A stretch of 64,000 nt of DNA from Myroides pelagicus. GTDB lineage: Bacteria; Bacteroidota; Bacteroidia; Flavobacteriales; Flavobacteriaceae. Location of the stretch: positions 1-64,000 of the forward strand of contig NZ_WMJY01000006.1 in NCBI RefSeq assembly GCF_009711055.1, given 5' to 3'. Below are positions 36,687 to 45,895 of this stretch, in pieces. The notes under the pieces were generated by a model. The model did no database searches and had not been told where the DNA came from. It saw only the letters and a program-made list of their open reading frames with translations. Each line of letters begins with the position of its first letter. Position 1 is the first letter of the stretch. A program made the translations under genes and the position numbers.

Positions 36687-37253
36687 ATGGCAACTACATC
36701 GGATATTAGAAACGGTTTATGCATCAAGTATAACAATGATATTTATAAAATTGTTGAGTTCTTACACGTTAAACCAGGTAAAGGACCTGCTTTCGTAAGA
36801 ACAAAAATGAAAAGTTTAACTAATGGTAAAGTATTAGAAAATACGTTTTCTGCAGGGCATAAGATTGATCCTGTACGTGTAGAAACTCATAAATTTCAAT
36901 ATTTATACCCAGAAGGGGACTTGTTTCACTTTATGAATGTCGAAAATTATGAACAAATTACGCTTTCTAGAGATATTCTAGATGCACCAGGTTTATTAAA
37001 AGAAGGTGAAAATGTAATGGTTCAAGTAAATACTGAGACTGATTTGCCGATAGCAGTGGATATGCCAGCTTCTGTAATTTTAGAAGTTACTTATACTGAG
37101 CCAGGAGTAAAAGGAAATACGGCAACAAATGCTACTAAACCAGCTACAGTTGAAACAGGAGCTAGTGTGAATGTTCCATTATTTATCAATGAAGGTGATA
37201 AGATCAAAATTGATACTACAAATGGTGCATATGTAGAGCGTATTAAGGAATAA
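36687..37253 (+). CDS. efp: Elongation factor P
   Basis: 188 residues. It relieves ribosome stalling at proline-rich sequences. The domain I tip loop is VKPGKGPAFVR with Lys32 at the site that is modified in some bacteria; no epmA/epmB genes are present here. Domains II and III follow with VEVTYTEPGVKG-like and NEGDKIKIDTTNGAYVER segments. It sits inside the lipid A run, a conserved arrangement in flavobacteria. Confidence 0.95.
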   Translation: MATTSDIRNGLCIKYNNDIYKIVEFLHVKPGKGPAFVRTKMKSLTNGKVLENTFSAGHKIDPVRVETHKFQYLYPEGDLFHFMNVENYEQITLSRDILDAPGLLKEGENVMVQVNTETDLPIAVDMPASVILEVTYTEPGVKGNTATNATKPATVETGASVNVPLFINEGDKIKIDTTNGAYVERIKE

Positions 37254-37272
37254 TTGATTTAGAAGTACAAAT

Positions 37273-38208
37273 ATGCGCTTTGCAAAGGTTCAAGACTTAC
37301 AAATAATAGCAGATATTATTGGAGCTAAGTTTGTAGGAGATGCTTCATTTCCTGTATATGGAATGAATGAAATTCACGTAGTTCAAGAAGGAGAAATTGT
37401 CTTTGTTGATCATCCTAAGTATTATGATAAGGCTTTGAGTTCAAATGCTTCAATAGTTTTGATTAATAAAGAAGTTGATTGCCCTGAAGGTAAGGCTTTG
37501 CTGATTTCAGATGATCCTTTTAGAGATTTTAATAAACTATCTCGCTTTTTTAATCCTTTTAAGCCTGCAACAGCTTTGGTGGCTAAAGATGCGATTATTG
37601 GAAAGGGAACAATTGTACAGCCAAATGTATTTATAGGGAACAATGTTGTTATAGGAGAAAATTGTTTAATTCATCCTAATGTTGTTATCTATGATGGTAC
37701 GATTATCGGTAATAATGTAGTGATTCATGCAGGAACTATTTTAGGTGCTGATGCTTTCTATTATAAAAAACGGCCGGAAGGATTTGATCCTTTAGTTTCT
37801 TGTGGTCGTGTAGTAATTGAAGATAACGTTGGTATCGGAGCTGCATGTACTATTGATAGGGGAGTAACAGGTGATACGACAATCAAAGAAGGGTCAAAGA
37901 TAGATAATCAAGTTCATATTGGTCATGACACTATTATTGGTGTGCGTTGTCTGATTGCAGCACAATGTGGTATTGCAGGTTGTGTTGTGATTGAGGATGA
38001 AGTTACATTATGGGGGCAAGTCGGTACTACAAGTGGTATTACAATCGGTGCTAAAGCTGTAGTGTTAGCACAATCAGGTGTTTCTAAATCTCTACAATCC
38101 GGTAGGGTATATTTTGGATATCCTGCTGAGGAGTCACGTGAAAAGCTAAAGCAAATTGCTAGTGTGAAACGTATTCCTGAAATAATGGAGAAATTGAAGC
38201 AATTGTAG
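37273..38208 (+). CDS. LpxD-like N-acyltransferase paralogue
   Basis: 311 residues. It has an LpxD-like N-terminal domain (IVFVDHPKYYDKA) and a beta-helix (about 100-295) with QVHIGHDTIIG, matching the catalytic His of LpxD. The position of the second active-site His reads QVGTTSGITIG, whereas the lpxD copy upstream has GIVGHLTIG. It is probably an acyltransferase of the same fold with a changed active site or a different acceptor. It follows efp by 19 bases. Confidence 0.8.
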   Translation: MRFAKVQDLQIIADIIGAKFVGDASFPVYGMNEIHVVQEGEIVFVDHPKYYDKALSSNASIVLINKEVDCPEGKALLISDDPFRDFNKLSRFFNPFKPATALVAKDAIIGKGTIVQPNVFIGNNVVIGENCLIHPNVVIYDGTIIGNNVVIHAGTILGADAFYYKKRPEGFDPLVSCGRVVIEDNVGIGAACTIDRGVTGDTTIKEGSKIDNQVHIGHDTIIGVRCLIAAQCGIAGCVVIEDEVTLWGQVGTTSGITIGAKAVVLAQSGVSKSLQSGRVYFGYPAEESREKLKQIASVKRIPEIMEKLKQL

Positions 38209-38313
38209 AGTATGATTAGTTCATATTTTTATAATAAAATAAAATTAGATAATAATTAATATAACTTTACCTTTAAAGTAGAATAAAAAATTTTATTGAT
38301 TGATAGAATTGTT

Positions 38314-38321
38314 TATTTTTG
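38314..38321 (+). promoter_or_regulatory. -7 element of the sucD promoter
   Basis: TATTTTTG, 33 bases before ATG 38355, in a 146-base gap after the lipid A run. A TTG at 38296-38298 gives a short 15-base spacer. Confidence 0.5.
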
Positions 38322-38354
38322 TGTAAGGAAGTTTAAATAAATAAAAACAAGATC

Positions 38355-39227
38355 ATGAGTGTTTTAGTAAATAAAGATTCAAAAATAATCGTTCAGGGAT
38401 TTACTGGAAGTGAGGGTACATTCCACGCTTCTCAGATGATTGAATATGGTACTAACGTTGTAGGAGGTGTAACTCCTGGAAAAGGTGGTAGTTCGCATTT
38501 AGATCGTCCAGTATTTAATACTGTAGCTGAAGCTGTTGAAAAAGCTGGGGCAGATACATCTATTATCTTCGTACCGCCAGCATTTGCTGCTGATGCGATT
38601 ATGGAAGCTGCTGATGCAGGTATTAAAGTAATTATTTGTATTACAGAAGGTATTCCTGTAGCTGATATGATCAAAGCTTATGATTACATCAAACATAGAG
38701 ATTGTCGTTTAGTAGGTCCTAACTGTCCAGGGGTTATTACTCCAGGTGAAGCTAAAGTTGGTATTATGCCAGGTTTCGTTTTCAAAAAGGGAACAGTAGG
38801 TATTGTATCTAAATCAGGTACTTTAACTTACGAAGCTGCTGATCAAGTAGTAAAAGAAGGTTTAGGTATTACTACTGCTATTGGTATTGGTGGTGACCCT
38901 ATCATTGGTACTACTACTAAGGAGGCTGTGCAATTATTAATGGCTGACCCAGAGACTGAAGCTATTATCATGATTGGTGAGATTGGTGGACAATTAGAGG
39001 CTGATGCTGCTCGTTGGGTTAAAGAAAATGGAAACAAAAAACCAGTTATTGGTTTTATTGCGGGTGAAACTGCTCCAAAAGGTAGAACAATGGGGCACGC
39101 TGGTGCTATCGTAGGTGGTGCTGATGATACTGCTGCTGCTAAAAAACGTATTATGGCTGAGTGCGGAATTCACGTTGTTGATTCTCCAGCTGAAATAGGA
39201 AAAAAAGTAAAAGAAGTTTTAGGATAG
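38355..39227 (+). CDS. sucD: Succinate-CoA ligase, alpha subunit
   Basis: 290 residues, full length. It forms succinyl-CoA or, in the cycle direction, succinate plus ATP or GTP with the SucC beta subunit (absent from this window). [17 protein letters not shown] and GVTPGKGG bind Co[10 protein letters not shown] is the middle motif, and [10 protein letters not shown] contains the phosphorylated His. It has its own promoter and an exceptionally strong terminator. Confidence 0.96.
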   Translation: MSVLVNKDSKIIVQGFTGSEGTFHASQMIEYGTNVVGGVTPGKGGSSHLDRPVFNTVAEAVEKAGADTSIIFVPPAFAADAIMEAADAGIKVIICITEGIPVADMIKAYDYIKHRDCRLVGPNCPGVITPGEAKVGIMPGFVFKKGTVGIVSKSGTLTYEAADQVVKEGLGITTAIGIGGDPIIGTTTKEAVQLLMADPETEAIIMIGEIGGQLEADAARWVKENGNKKPVIGFIAGETAPKGRTMGHAGAIVGGADDTAAAKKRIMAECGIHVVDSPAEIGKKVKEVLG

Positions 39228-39239
39228 TCTAATGCTTTT

Positions 39240-39291
39240 ATATGATACAAAAAAAGGTTACCCAAGTGGGTAACCTTTTTTTGTATCATAT
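39240..39291. terminator. Long perfect stem-loop after sucD
   Basis: A 24-bp perfect stem with a 4-base loop. The inner part is GC-containing and the arms include long A and T runs. It begins 13 bases after the sucD stop. Confidence 0.88.
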
Positions 39292-39403
39292 AACTCATTA
39301 TATAATTCTTTTAGTAAAAGGAAATACTCTGTCTGGAATTATTCTCCATGGGTATTGCCTTTTTCTTGATTTGTCATAGAAGATCTCAATCTTAATAAAC
39401 AAC

Positions 39404-39432
39404 AAGAGGCTATCCTTACTAGATAGCCTCTT
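39404..39432. terminator. Terminator for pheT (convergent with sucD)
   Basis: 11-bp perfect stem (39404-39414 with 39422-39432), loop of 7, located 31 bases beyond the pheT stop; T-rich on both sides. Confidence 0.8.
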
Positions 39433-39462
39433 ATTATTTTTATTACTATAGAATGCTTTTTA

Positions 39463-41898
39463 TTATCTTAATTGAGCATTTAAGTTATTTTCTAATTGGT
39501 ATTTAATTTTACCCATTATCTTATCAACTTGACTGTCTGTTAATGTCTTGCTCGAATCTTCCATTAAGATAGATATAGCGTATGATTTCTTACCATCTTC
39601 TATTTTATCCCCTTGGTAGACATCAAACAATGTAACGTCTTTTATTGTGTTTTTATCAACTTGTTTTGTTAATTGATATATTTGGTCAAAAGTTACTTTT
39701 TCATCTATTAGAAGTGCATAATCACGTTTTACAGCTGGGAATTTATTTATATCTGTAAACTTAATCTTTTCGCTAACGACTTTAAGTACATTATCCCAGT
39801 TAAAGTCAGCGTAACAAACCTCTTGTTTGATATCTAGTCCTTTTAATACAGCTTTTTTAAGTATACCAAATTCAACGATAATATCTTTACCTAGATAGTA
39901 TGCAATTCCTTCAGAGAATACATCATTTTCAGTAGGTTGTGTAGTTGTTTTAGTAATCCCTAAGCGTGTCAATATACTATTTATATATCCTTTGAATTCA
40001 AAAAAGTCAGTTGCTTTTGGAGTTGAATTCCATGAAGGCTTTATATTGTTACCTGTTGAGAATACAGCAAAGTGCTTGTGTTCTTCATAGCTACCTAGCA
40101 TCTTGTGGTATGACTTACCGAATTCAAACAGTTTTAAATCACTTCTTTTTCTGTTTATATTATAGGCGATAGCTTCTAGGCCACCAAATAATAACGATTG
40201 ACGCATAACGCTTAAATCGTTACTTAGTGGATTTAATATATCTACTTGAAAACTAGTTTTTATATTGTCAGAAAGTTTATTGTACTCAGGTGTAGTTAAT
40301 GAGTTAGACATAATTTCATAAAAACCTTGAGCGACTAATAAATTTGATATTACGTTTTGTACTTTATGGTCTTCAGTTCGTGAAGCATTAGCAATCGTCG
40401 CATTTAGCTTAGATGAGAACGTAATGTTGTTGAATCCATATACGCGTAATATCTCTTCAATTACATCAATTTCTCTAGTTACGTCTGCTCTGTATGGAGG
40501 AACTGTAATACCTAGTCCTATATCAGACATACTGTGTACTTTAATATCTAGAGAAACAAGTATTTTCTTGATTGTTTCTTTTGATATTTCTTCTCCTAGA
40601 ATTCTATTGATATTATTGAAATTTAAGAATACTGAATGATCTTCAATTCTCTTAGGATATAAGTCTATAATATCTGACGTGATTTCGCCTCCAGCTACTT
40701 GTTGTATTAATAATGCTGCATGTTTTAATGCGTATTCAGTAATAGCAGGATCTATTCCTCTTTCAAAACGGAAAGAAGAATCTGTATTTAATCCATGTCT
40801 TTTAGCAGCTTTACGGATTACAACTGGGTGGAAATAAGCACTTTCTAAAAAGATTGTTGTTGTGTTGTCACTTACAGCAGCTCTTGTGCCACCGAAGATA
40901 CCAGCCATACATAAAGGACCGTTTTCATCACAAATCATTAAATCATCTTGATGTAACGTTCTTTCTACTTCGTCTAATGTTGTGAATTTTGTTCCTGCTT
41001 CTACTGTTTTAACCAATAGTTTGCTTCCTTTGATCTTTCCAGCATCAAATGCGTGTAGTGGTTGTCCTAGGTCATGAAGAACATAGTTAGTTACATCGAC
41101 TATATTGTTTTTAGGAGTAATTCCTATTGCTTTTAATCTATTTTGCAACCATTCAGGAGAAGCCTTAACTTCAATACCTGAAATTGTCACACCACAATAA
41201 CGAGGTGCTTTTTTGTAATCTTCAACTGTTACGTCAATTTTAAGAGTTCTTCTTTCAACTTTGAACTTACTTACTGACGGTGTGATTAATTCTTTGTGTT
41301 GAGTATCTTCTTTTGAGTTTTGCAATAATCCAGCTCTCAAGTCACGCGCTACCCCCCAATGGCTCATAGCATCAGAACGATTAGGTGTTAATCCAATCTC
41401 GAAAACTTCATCAGTTGCAATATTGAAAACTTCAGCTACTGGTGTACCTGGCTGTAAAGCAGCATCTAGAACCATAATTCCGTCGCCGTTGGTACCAATA
41501 CCTAACTCTACTTCAGAACACACCATTCCAAAGCTTTCTTCTCCTCTGATTTTTCCTTTTTTTATTTGGAATGCTTTTCCTTCTGCATCATATAATTCAG
41601 TACCTACAGTTGCTACAGGTACCTTCTGACCTTCAGCAATATTTGGCGCTCCACAAACAATTTGCACGGGTTCACCTGTACCTAGATCTATCTTTGTTAA
41701 ATTTAATTTATCAGCATTAGGGTGCTTAACACATGAAACTACATGTCCTACAACTACTCCTTTTAAACCACCTTTCAGGCTTTCATAACGCGTGATTCCT
41801 TCTACTTCAAGACCTAAATCTGTTAATATCTCTGAAGTTTCATCAGGTGTAATGTCTAATTTGATGAATTGTTTTAACCAATTGTATGAAATATGCAT
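39463..41898 (-). CDS. pheT: Phenylalanine-tRNA ligase, beta subunit
   Basis: 811 residues, usual for the bacterial beta chain. The N-terminal EMAP/OB-like tRNA-binding domain (about 40-155; VVGHVVSCVKHPNADKLNL), the B3/B4 editing domain (about 210-390), the B5 domain, the catalytic-like core (RQSLLFGGLEAIAYN) and the C-terminal FDX-ACB domain (about 715-811; FPAVKRDYALLIDEKVTF) are all visible. The alpha subunit gene pheS is not adjacent, as is common in Bacteroidota. Confidence 0.96.
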   Translation of the reverse strand: MHISYNWLKQFIKLDITPDETSEILTDLGLEVEGITRYESLKGGLKGVVVGHVVSCVKHPNADKLNLTKIDLGTGEPVQIVCGAPNIAEGQKVPVATVGTELYDAEGKAFQIKKGKIRGEESFGMVCSEVELGIGTNGDGIMVLDAALQPGTPVAEVFNIATDEVFEIGLTPNRSDAMSHWGVARDLRAGLLQNSKEDTQHKELITPSVSKFKVERRTLKIDVTVEDYKKAPRYCGVTISGIEVKASPEWLQNRLKAIGITPKNNIVDVTNYVLHDLGQPLHAFDAGKIKGSKLLVKTVEAGTKFTTLDEVERTLHQDDLMICDENGPLCMAGIFGGTRAAVSDNTTTIFLESAYFHPVVIRKAAKRHGLNTDSSFRFERGIDPAITEYALKHAALLIQQVAGGEITSDIIDLYPKRIEDHSVFLNFNNINRILGEEISKETIKKILVSLDIKVHSMSDIGLGITVPPYRADVTREIDVIEEILRVYGFNNITFSSKLNATIANASRTEDHKVQNVISNLLVAQGFYEIMSNSLTTPEYNKLSDNIKTSFQVDILNPLSNDLSVMRQSLLFGGLEAIAYNINRKRSDLKLFEFGKSYHKMLGSYEEHKHFAVFSTGNNIKPSWNSTPKATDFFEFKGYINSILTRLGITKTTTQPTENDVFSEGIAYYLGKDIIVEFGILKKAVLKGLDIKQEVCYADFNWDNVLKVVSEKIKFTDINKFPAVKRDYALLIDEKVTFDQIYQLTKQVDKNTIKDVTLFDVYQGDKIEDGKKSYAISILMEDSSKTLTDSQVDKIMGKIKYQLENNLNAQLR

Positions 41899-41920
41899 TC
41901 GAATAATTTTTATAAGTATG

Positions 41921-41928
41921 CAAATATA
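41921..41928 (-). promoter_or_regulatory. -7 element of the pheT promoter
   Basis: TATATTTG on the minus strand, 23 bases before the pheT ATG. Confidence 0.55.
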
Positions 41929-42063
41929 AGCATTGAATAAGTTTAAGGGAAATTATTTATGATTAAATATTTCTAAACGTTTATGCGGTTTTTGCTCAAA
42001 TATTGTGATAGCTTGGAATAGTCTTATCGTTGTAACTTGTCTTAGTTCTGACTTTGTAAATTA

Positions 42064-42098
42064 AAACCGCCTTACCCTAGAATAAGGGAAGGCGGTTT
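42064..42098 (-). terminator. Stem-loop after the mutS2-DCC operon
   Basis: A stem of 14 bp with one bulged base and a 6-base loop, 57 bases beyond the DCC gene stop. T tract on the minus strand is weak. Confidence 0.6.
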
Positions 42099-42154
42099 AT
42101 ATATCTTGTTTAGTTATTGATGAATTAGTAACTAATTATTTATTATTTTATTAG

Positions 42155-42568
42155 CTATAAGAATTTATCTTTAACCTCTGCAGTTGGTATTAAGCATGTT
42201 TCTTTTTTGCCATACCATTTATAGCGATTTTTGGCAATGTAGTCATAGATATAATCAGCAAGACCAGTAGGAAGTATTGCAAATATTCCCAGTACAGAAT
42301 AGATTCCTCCTAGCTTTGATGCTATTTGTAAAGCTGCTCTTGACTTGATGTAGTATGCTATTCCAGGTTCGTATAAAACGATACTGTCTATTTTAGCACG
42401 ATCTACTCCAATGTGATTCAGTATTTGAATACCTTTTTCAGAGTCAAGGGATACAAATCTAAACTGGTCTAATTTATCTGCTTTAATTATTTTATTGACT
42501 GTGTGATCGCATAAATTGCAGACACCGTCAAATAATACAATTTTCTTGTTGCGTGGTATATCTAACAT
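42155..42568 (-). CDS. DCC-family (DUF393) thiol-disulphide oxidoreductase-like protein
   Basis: 137 residues. The N-terminal IVLFDGVCNLCDHTVNKI carries the D-x-x-C-x-x-C motif that names the family. RFVSLDSEKGIQIL and the GLADYIYDYIAKNRY region complete the signature. The function is inferred from the thioredoxin-like fold; no partner is known. Its ATG overlaps the mutS2 stop (TAATG), so the two genes are coupled. Confidence 0.86.
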   Translation of the reverse strand: MLDIPRNKKIVLFDGVCNLCDHTVNKIIKADKLDQFRFVSLDSEKGIQILNHIGVDRAKIDSIVLYEPGIAYYIKSRAALQIASKLGGIYSVLGIFAILPTGLADYIYDYIAKNRYKWYGKKETCLIPTAEVKDKFL

Positions 42569-44742
42569 TATTTTTTACGTTCTACCATTTCTAATTGATC
42601 AAGGCTCACTTTTGAGGTAAATATGCCGTAATTAACTGTTGCTTTGTTTTTTTCAATCACATCAATTGTACCTACTGCTCGTCCATCGATCATTCTTACT
42701 CGATCTCCTACTTTCAAAGGGAAGTTCGTTTTCTTCTGTGTGTCTTGCAGTTGCTTTTTCGCTTTTTCTTCTTTCTTTTCTTTGCGAATGACTTCTACTT
42801 TTTGTTCTACTTCTTTAATGATTTTCTTTTGTTCTTCTTCCTTTTGTTTCTTTTCTTTAATGGTGATCTTTTTGCGTTTAGAGTTTTCGATTTCTACTAT
42901 TTTTAATACCTCACCAAATAAGCTTTTTTTACTTTTGTTATTAAAGTATTTTTCTGATAGATCATCGAATCGTTGCCCTAGAGAAACTAATCGTTGGTTT
43001 GAATCAAACAACTCTTGGTATCGCTCTAGCTTGTCTTGTATTTTAGCATTGATGGATTCCATTTTTTTACTCTCATCTCTTGCTCTTGTTTCTTCTTCTT
43101 TAAGGTTTTGAGAGGTGCGCTCTAGTTTGTGTCTTTCTTTCTGTAAGTTAGCGATTGTTTTGTCAAAACGTACTTTATCACCTTCAATTTTTTTCTTTGC
43201 TCGATTGATTAGACTGTATGGAATACCATTTTTCTGCGCTACTTCAAAGGTAAAAGAACTTCCTGCTTGACCGACATTTAATTTATACATCGGTTCAAGT
43301 GATTTCTCATCAAATAGCATATTGGCATTCGTGGCATTTGGTAATTCATTTGCCAGAATCTTCAAATTCGTATAGTGTGTCGTAATGATACCATAAGCCT
43401 CTCTATCGTAAAACTCTTCTAAGAATACCTCTGCCAATGCTCCCCCTAATTCAGGATCAGATCCTGTACCAAATTCATCTATTAAGAAAAGCGTGTTTTT
43501 GTTGCATTTCTTTAAAAAATAGTTCATATTCTTAAGCCTGTAGCTATAAGTACTGAGGTGGTTTTCTATAGACTGGTTGTCTCCAATATCAGTAAGTATT
43601 CTGTCAAACAAAAATGTTTTACTTCGCTCATGAACTGGGATTAATAAACCAGACTGAAGCATAAGTTGTAGCAGCCCAATGGTTTTTAACGTAATACTTT
43701 TACCACCAGCATTAGGTCCAGAGATGACAATGATGCGACTATCTTGAGTTAACTTAATCGTTTGTGGATAGGTAGGTTTTCTCTTTTCCCTATTGTTTAA
43801 TAGTAGGATAGGGTGATAGGCCTCCTTGAAATACATCTCTTTATCTTGACTAATTTCTGGAAGTAATCCATTTATTTTGTTGGCATATTTTGCTTTTCCT
43901 GCTGTTACGTCAATATAGGTTAAGAAACTTTGATATTCAATCAAAAGGTCTCTGAACGGGCGTATTGTATCCGTTAGGTGTTTAAGAATGCGTACAATCT
44001 CCTCGCGTTCTTCATACTCTAGATTATTGAGCTCTCTAGAATATCGAAGTGTTGCTTCGGGCTCTATATATACTATACTACCTGTTTTGGAAGTTCCCAA
44101 TACACTTCCCTTTACTTTTCGTCTGTGCATAGCTATTACGGCTAATACACGTCTGTTTTCAACCACAGTTTCTCTAATGTCGTCAAGATATCCAGCACTA
44201 TTGTATTGCGTTAGTGCAGCTCCAAAACTTTGGTTAATTTTACCTCTTACAATATTAATGTTCTTGCGAATGTTTAATAAATCTAGAGAGGCATTATCTT
44301 TTATCTCTCCATATTTATCTAATACTTGCTCTATCTCTTTTAAGATTGACTTTTCTAGTAGAGTTTGTTCTGCCTCGTAGTATAGGTTAGGGTAGTATTC
44401 TTGAAATTTTTTAAGGAAAGTTATCAAGTTTATAGTTGTATCAGTTAGCGTTGCAATTTTCTTGAAACTGCTAACTTCTAAGAAGCTATTTTCGATTGCC
44501 AAAAACTTTAACTCGTAATCTATACTGTCAAAGTAATGCGTTGGGATGATATTGTTATTGGTATATGAAGAAACGTATTCATAGGTTTGCTTTAAGGCAC
44601 GCATGGTTCCAGCCTCTGTTTTTAAAGGGCCTATTTTCATAGCGGCTTCTTTACCAGCTTCAGTTGTGCACAAAGCTGATACTGTTTCTAATACCGTGTC
44701 AAATTCTAAATCTTGTAATGTTTTTTTATTTATTGATGTCAT
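42568..44742 (-). CDS. mutS2: MutS2-family ATPase lacking the C-terminal Smr domain
   Basis: 724 residues. The N-terminal core and clamp (about 1-310) are followed by an ABC-type ATPase: Walker A in ISGPNAGGKSITLKTIG, Walker B-type LFLIDEFGTGSDPELGGALA, and TTHYTNLK. A long charged coiled coil (about 520-665) precedes a small SH3/KOW-like segment (VGDRVRMIDGRAVGTIDVI). The protein stops there: the Smr nuclease domain that ends MutS2 of Bacillus (about 785 residues) is missing. MutS2 acts in recombination control or ribosome rescue in other bacteria. Confidence 0.92.
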   Translation of the reverse strand: MTSINKKTLQDLEFDTVLETVSALCTTEAGKEAAMKIGPLKTEAGTMRALKQTYEYVSSYTNNNIIPTHYFDSIDYELKFLAIENSFLEVSSFKKIATLTDTTINLITFLKKFQEYYPNLYYEAEQTLLEKSILKEIEQVLDKYGEIKDNASLDLLNIRKNINIVRGKINQSFGAALTQYNSAGYLDDIRETVVENRRVLAVIAMHRRKVKGSVLGTSKTGSIVYIEPEATLRYSRELNNLEYEEREEIVRILKHLTDTIRPFRDLLIEYQSFLTYIDVTAGKAKYANKINGLLPEISQDKEMYFKEAYHPILLLNNREKRKPTYPQTIKLTQDSRIIVISGPNAGGKSITLKTIGLLQLMLQSGLLIPVHERSKTFLFDRILTDIGDNQSIENHLSTYSYRLKNMNYFLKKCNKNTLFLIDEFGTGSDPELGGALAEVFLEEFYDREAYGIITTHYTNLKILANELPNATNANMLFDEKSLEPMYKLNVGQAGSSFTFEVAQKNGIPYSLINRAKKKIEGDKVRFDKTIANLQKERHKLERTSQNLKEEETRARDESKKMESINAKIQDKLERYQELFDSNQRLVSLGQRFDDLSEKYFNNKSKKSLFGEVLKIVEIENSKRKKITIKEKKQKEEEQKKIIKEVEQKVEVIRKEKKEEKAKKQLQDTQKKTNFPLKVGDRVRMIDGRAVGTIDVIEKNKATVNYGIFTSKVSLDQLEMVERKK

Positions 44743-44764
44743 TTTATCAAAATGAGAATAGGTA

Positions 44765-44772
44765 CAAAAATA
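44765..44772 (-). promoter_or_regulatory. -7 element of the mutS2 promoter
   Basis: TATTTTTG on the minus strand, 22 bases before the mutS2 ATG. Confidence 0.55.
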
Positions 44773-45014
44773 AAACTATTTAAGAGAAATATAGTTGTTT
44801 TCGTTTTCTTACTACCTTATTTTTATTTCTGTGGTTTTTGAATTGTGTCGGAAATACAGGGGATTGCTAGTTAATAGGGCTTATGACTAAACGTTAAAGG
44901 GCTTCATTAACTACTGAAAGAAGCTGAATTTTAAATTTTGACGCCGGTTTTACCATGCTACTGTGCTTCAAGGGAGGTGATAGGGGAGTGATCGAGATAT
45001 TTATCATTAAAATG

Positions 45015-45045
45015 TCCCGACCACCTCCTGATCATATCCCGACCA
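45015..45045. repeat. Two 9-base direct repeats, 22 bases apart
   Basis: TCCCGACCA at 45015-45023 and again at 45037-45045, separated start to start by about two helical turns. A GGAGGTG segment at about 44971 pairs with the CACCTCC between them. Possible operator or degenerate intergenic repeat. Confidence 0.55.
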
Positions 45046-45161
45046 TTCAAAAGAAGAAGTCATGACAAATACAAGAAAATGAATAGGCGAAAAAGTTATA
45101 AAAGGAATTTAAAGAGGAGGTGTTTGAAAAACTTTGTTTCAACTAAAAACAGCGTGGGAGG

Positions 45162-45169
45162 TAATTTTG
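45162..45169 (+). promoter_or_regulatory. -7 element of the Crp/Fnr regulator gene
   Basis: TAATTTTG, with a TTTG at 45133-45136 (25-base spacer, long). Leader of about 60 bases. Confidence 0.45.
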
Positions 45170-45237
45170 TATTTGTACTAATTTAATGATTATTTTTAGC
45201 TAAATGTAAAACTGGAGGTGAAAAAAATAATAGAGGG

Positions 45238-45783
45238 ATGGAAAGTAATATTTATGTAGAGCAATTATTACGTGATTTGAGTGATAAGGTGGTTCAGCGG
45301 TTAGTAGCAAAAGGAGAAGAAATCCTTAGCTTAGGTGAAATCTGTGATTTTGTTGGTATAGTTCGTAGGGGAAGTCTGCGTATGTATTATATTGATGGTG
45401 AGGGAAATGATGTTTCATTTGCATTTTATTTAGAGGGCAATATTTTTACTCATTACGAGGGAGTGTTGACGAATATGCCTTCTCAGATGATCATCGTAGC
45501 TATGGAGGATACTGAGGTAGAGTTATTACCTAGACCTGATTTGTTTTCGTTTTATGAAGAATCTATCGAGAATCAAGCACTAGGTCGTAGTATGGCAGAC
45601 TTGATATTTTTAGAAGCGAAGCGCCGAATTGATTTTCTTTTGTTTCTAAGTCCAGAACAGCGGTACCTTCAATTACTCTCAGATACACCTCAGATCTTTG
45701 ACCTAGTTGCTCATAAGTATATCGCCAGTTATATTGGTGTCAAACCTCAGTCGCTTTCTCGTATTCGCGCAAGACTTAAATAA
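45238..45783 (+). CDS. Crp/Fnr family transcriptional regulator
   Basis: 181 residues. A cyclic-nucleotide-binding beta-barrel (about 15-115; KGEEILSLGEICDFVGIVRRGSLR in part) is followed by a helical linker and a short helix-turn-helix ending YIASYIGVKPQSLSRIRARL. The barrel lacks the cAMP-contacting RxS loop, as is usual in Bacteroidota homologues, so the ligand is unknown. Likely target genes are the DUF3995 and CoA-transferase genes downstream, which is inference only. Confidence 0.9.
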   Translation: MESNIYVEQLLRDLSDKVVQRLVAKGEEILSLGEICDFVGIVRRGSLRMYYIDGEGNDVSFAFYLEGNIFTHYEGVLTNMPSQMIIVAMEDTEVELLPRPDLFSFYEESIENQALGRSMADLIFLEAKRRIDFLLFLSPEQRYLQLLSDTPQIFDLVAHKYIASYIGVKPQSLSRIRARLK

Positions 45784-45895
45784 AAGTGGCATTAACTTAA
45801 GTGAATGTTTGTCTTGTATAGAGTTAGTATTTTTGATTTGTAAATAATTGGTGATTACACCAATGTAGAGTGTAACTGTTTTATAAATCAAATGT

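Larger units (their letters stand above)
44743..45237. other. 495-base gap between mutS2 and the Crp/Fnr regulator gene
   Basis: No gene is supported. It contains the mutS2 promoter at its left end, a pair of 9-base direct repeats (45015-45023 and 45037-45045) with a partial inverted match at about 44970-44980, and a -7 element for the regulator gene at 45162-45169. Confidence 0.6.

Noticed and set aside
42644..43111. 155-codon plus-strand frame rich in Ser and Phe
   Set aside because: It is antisense to the Lys/Glu-rich coiled coil of MutS2, which explains its composition.
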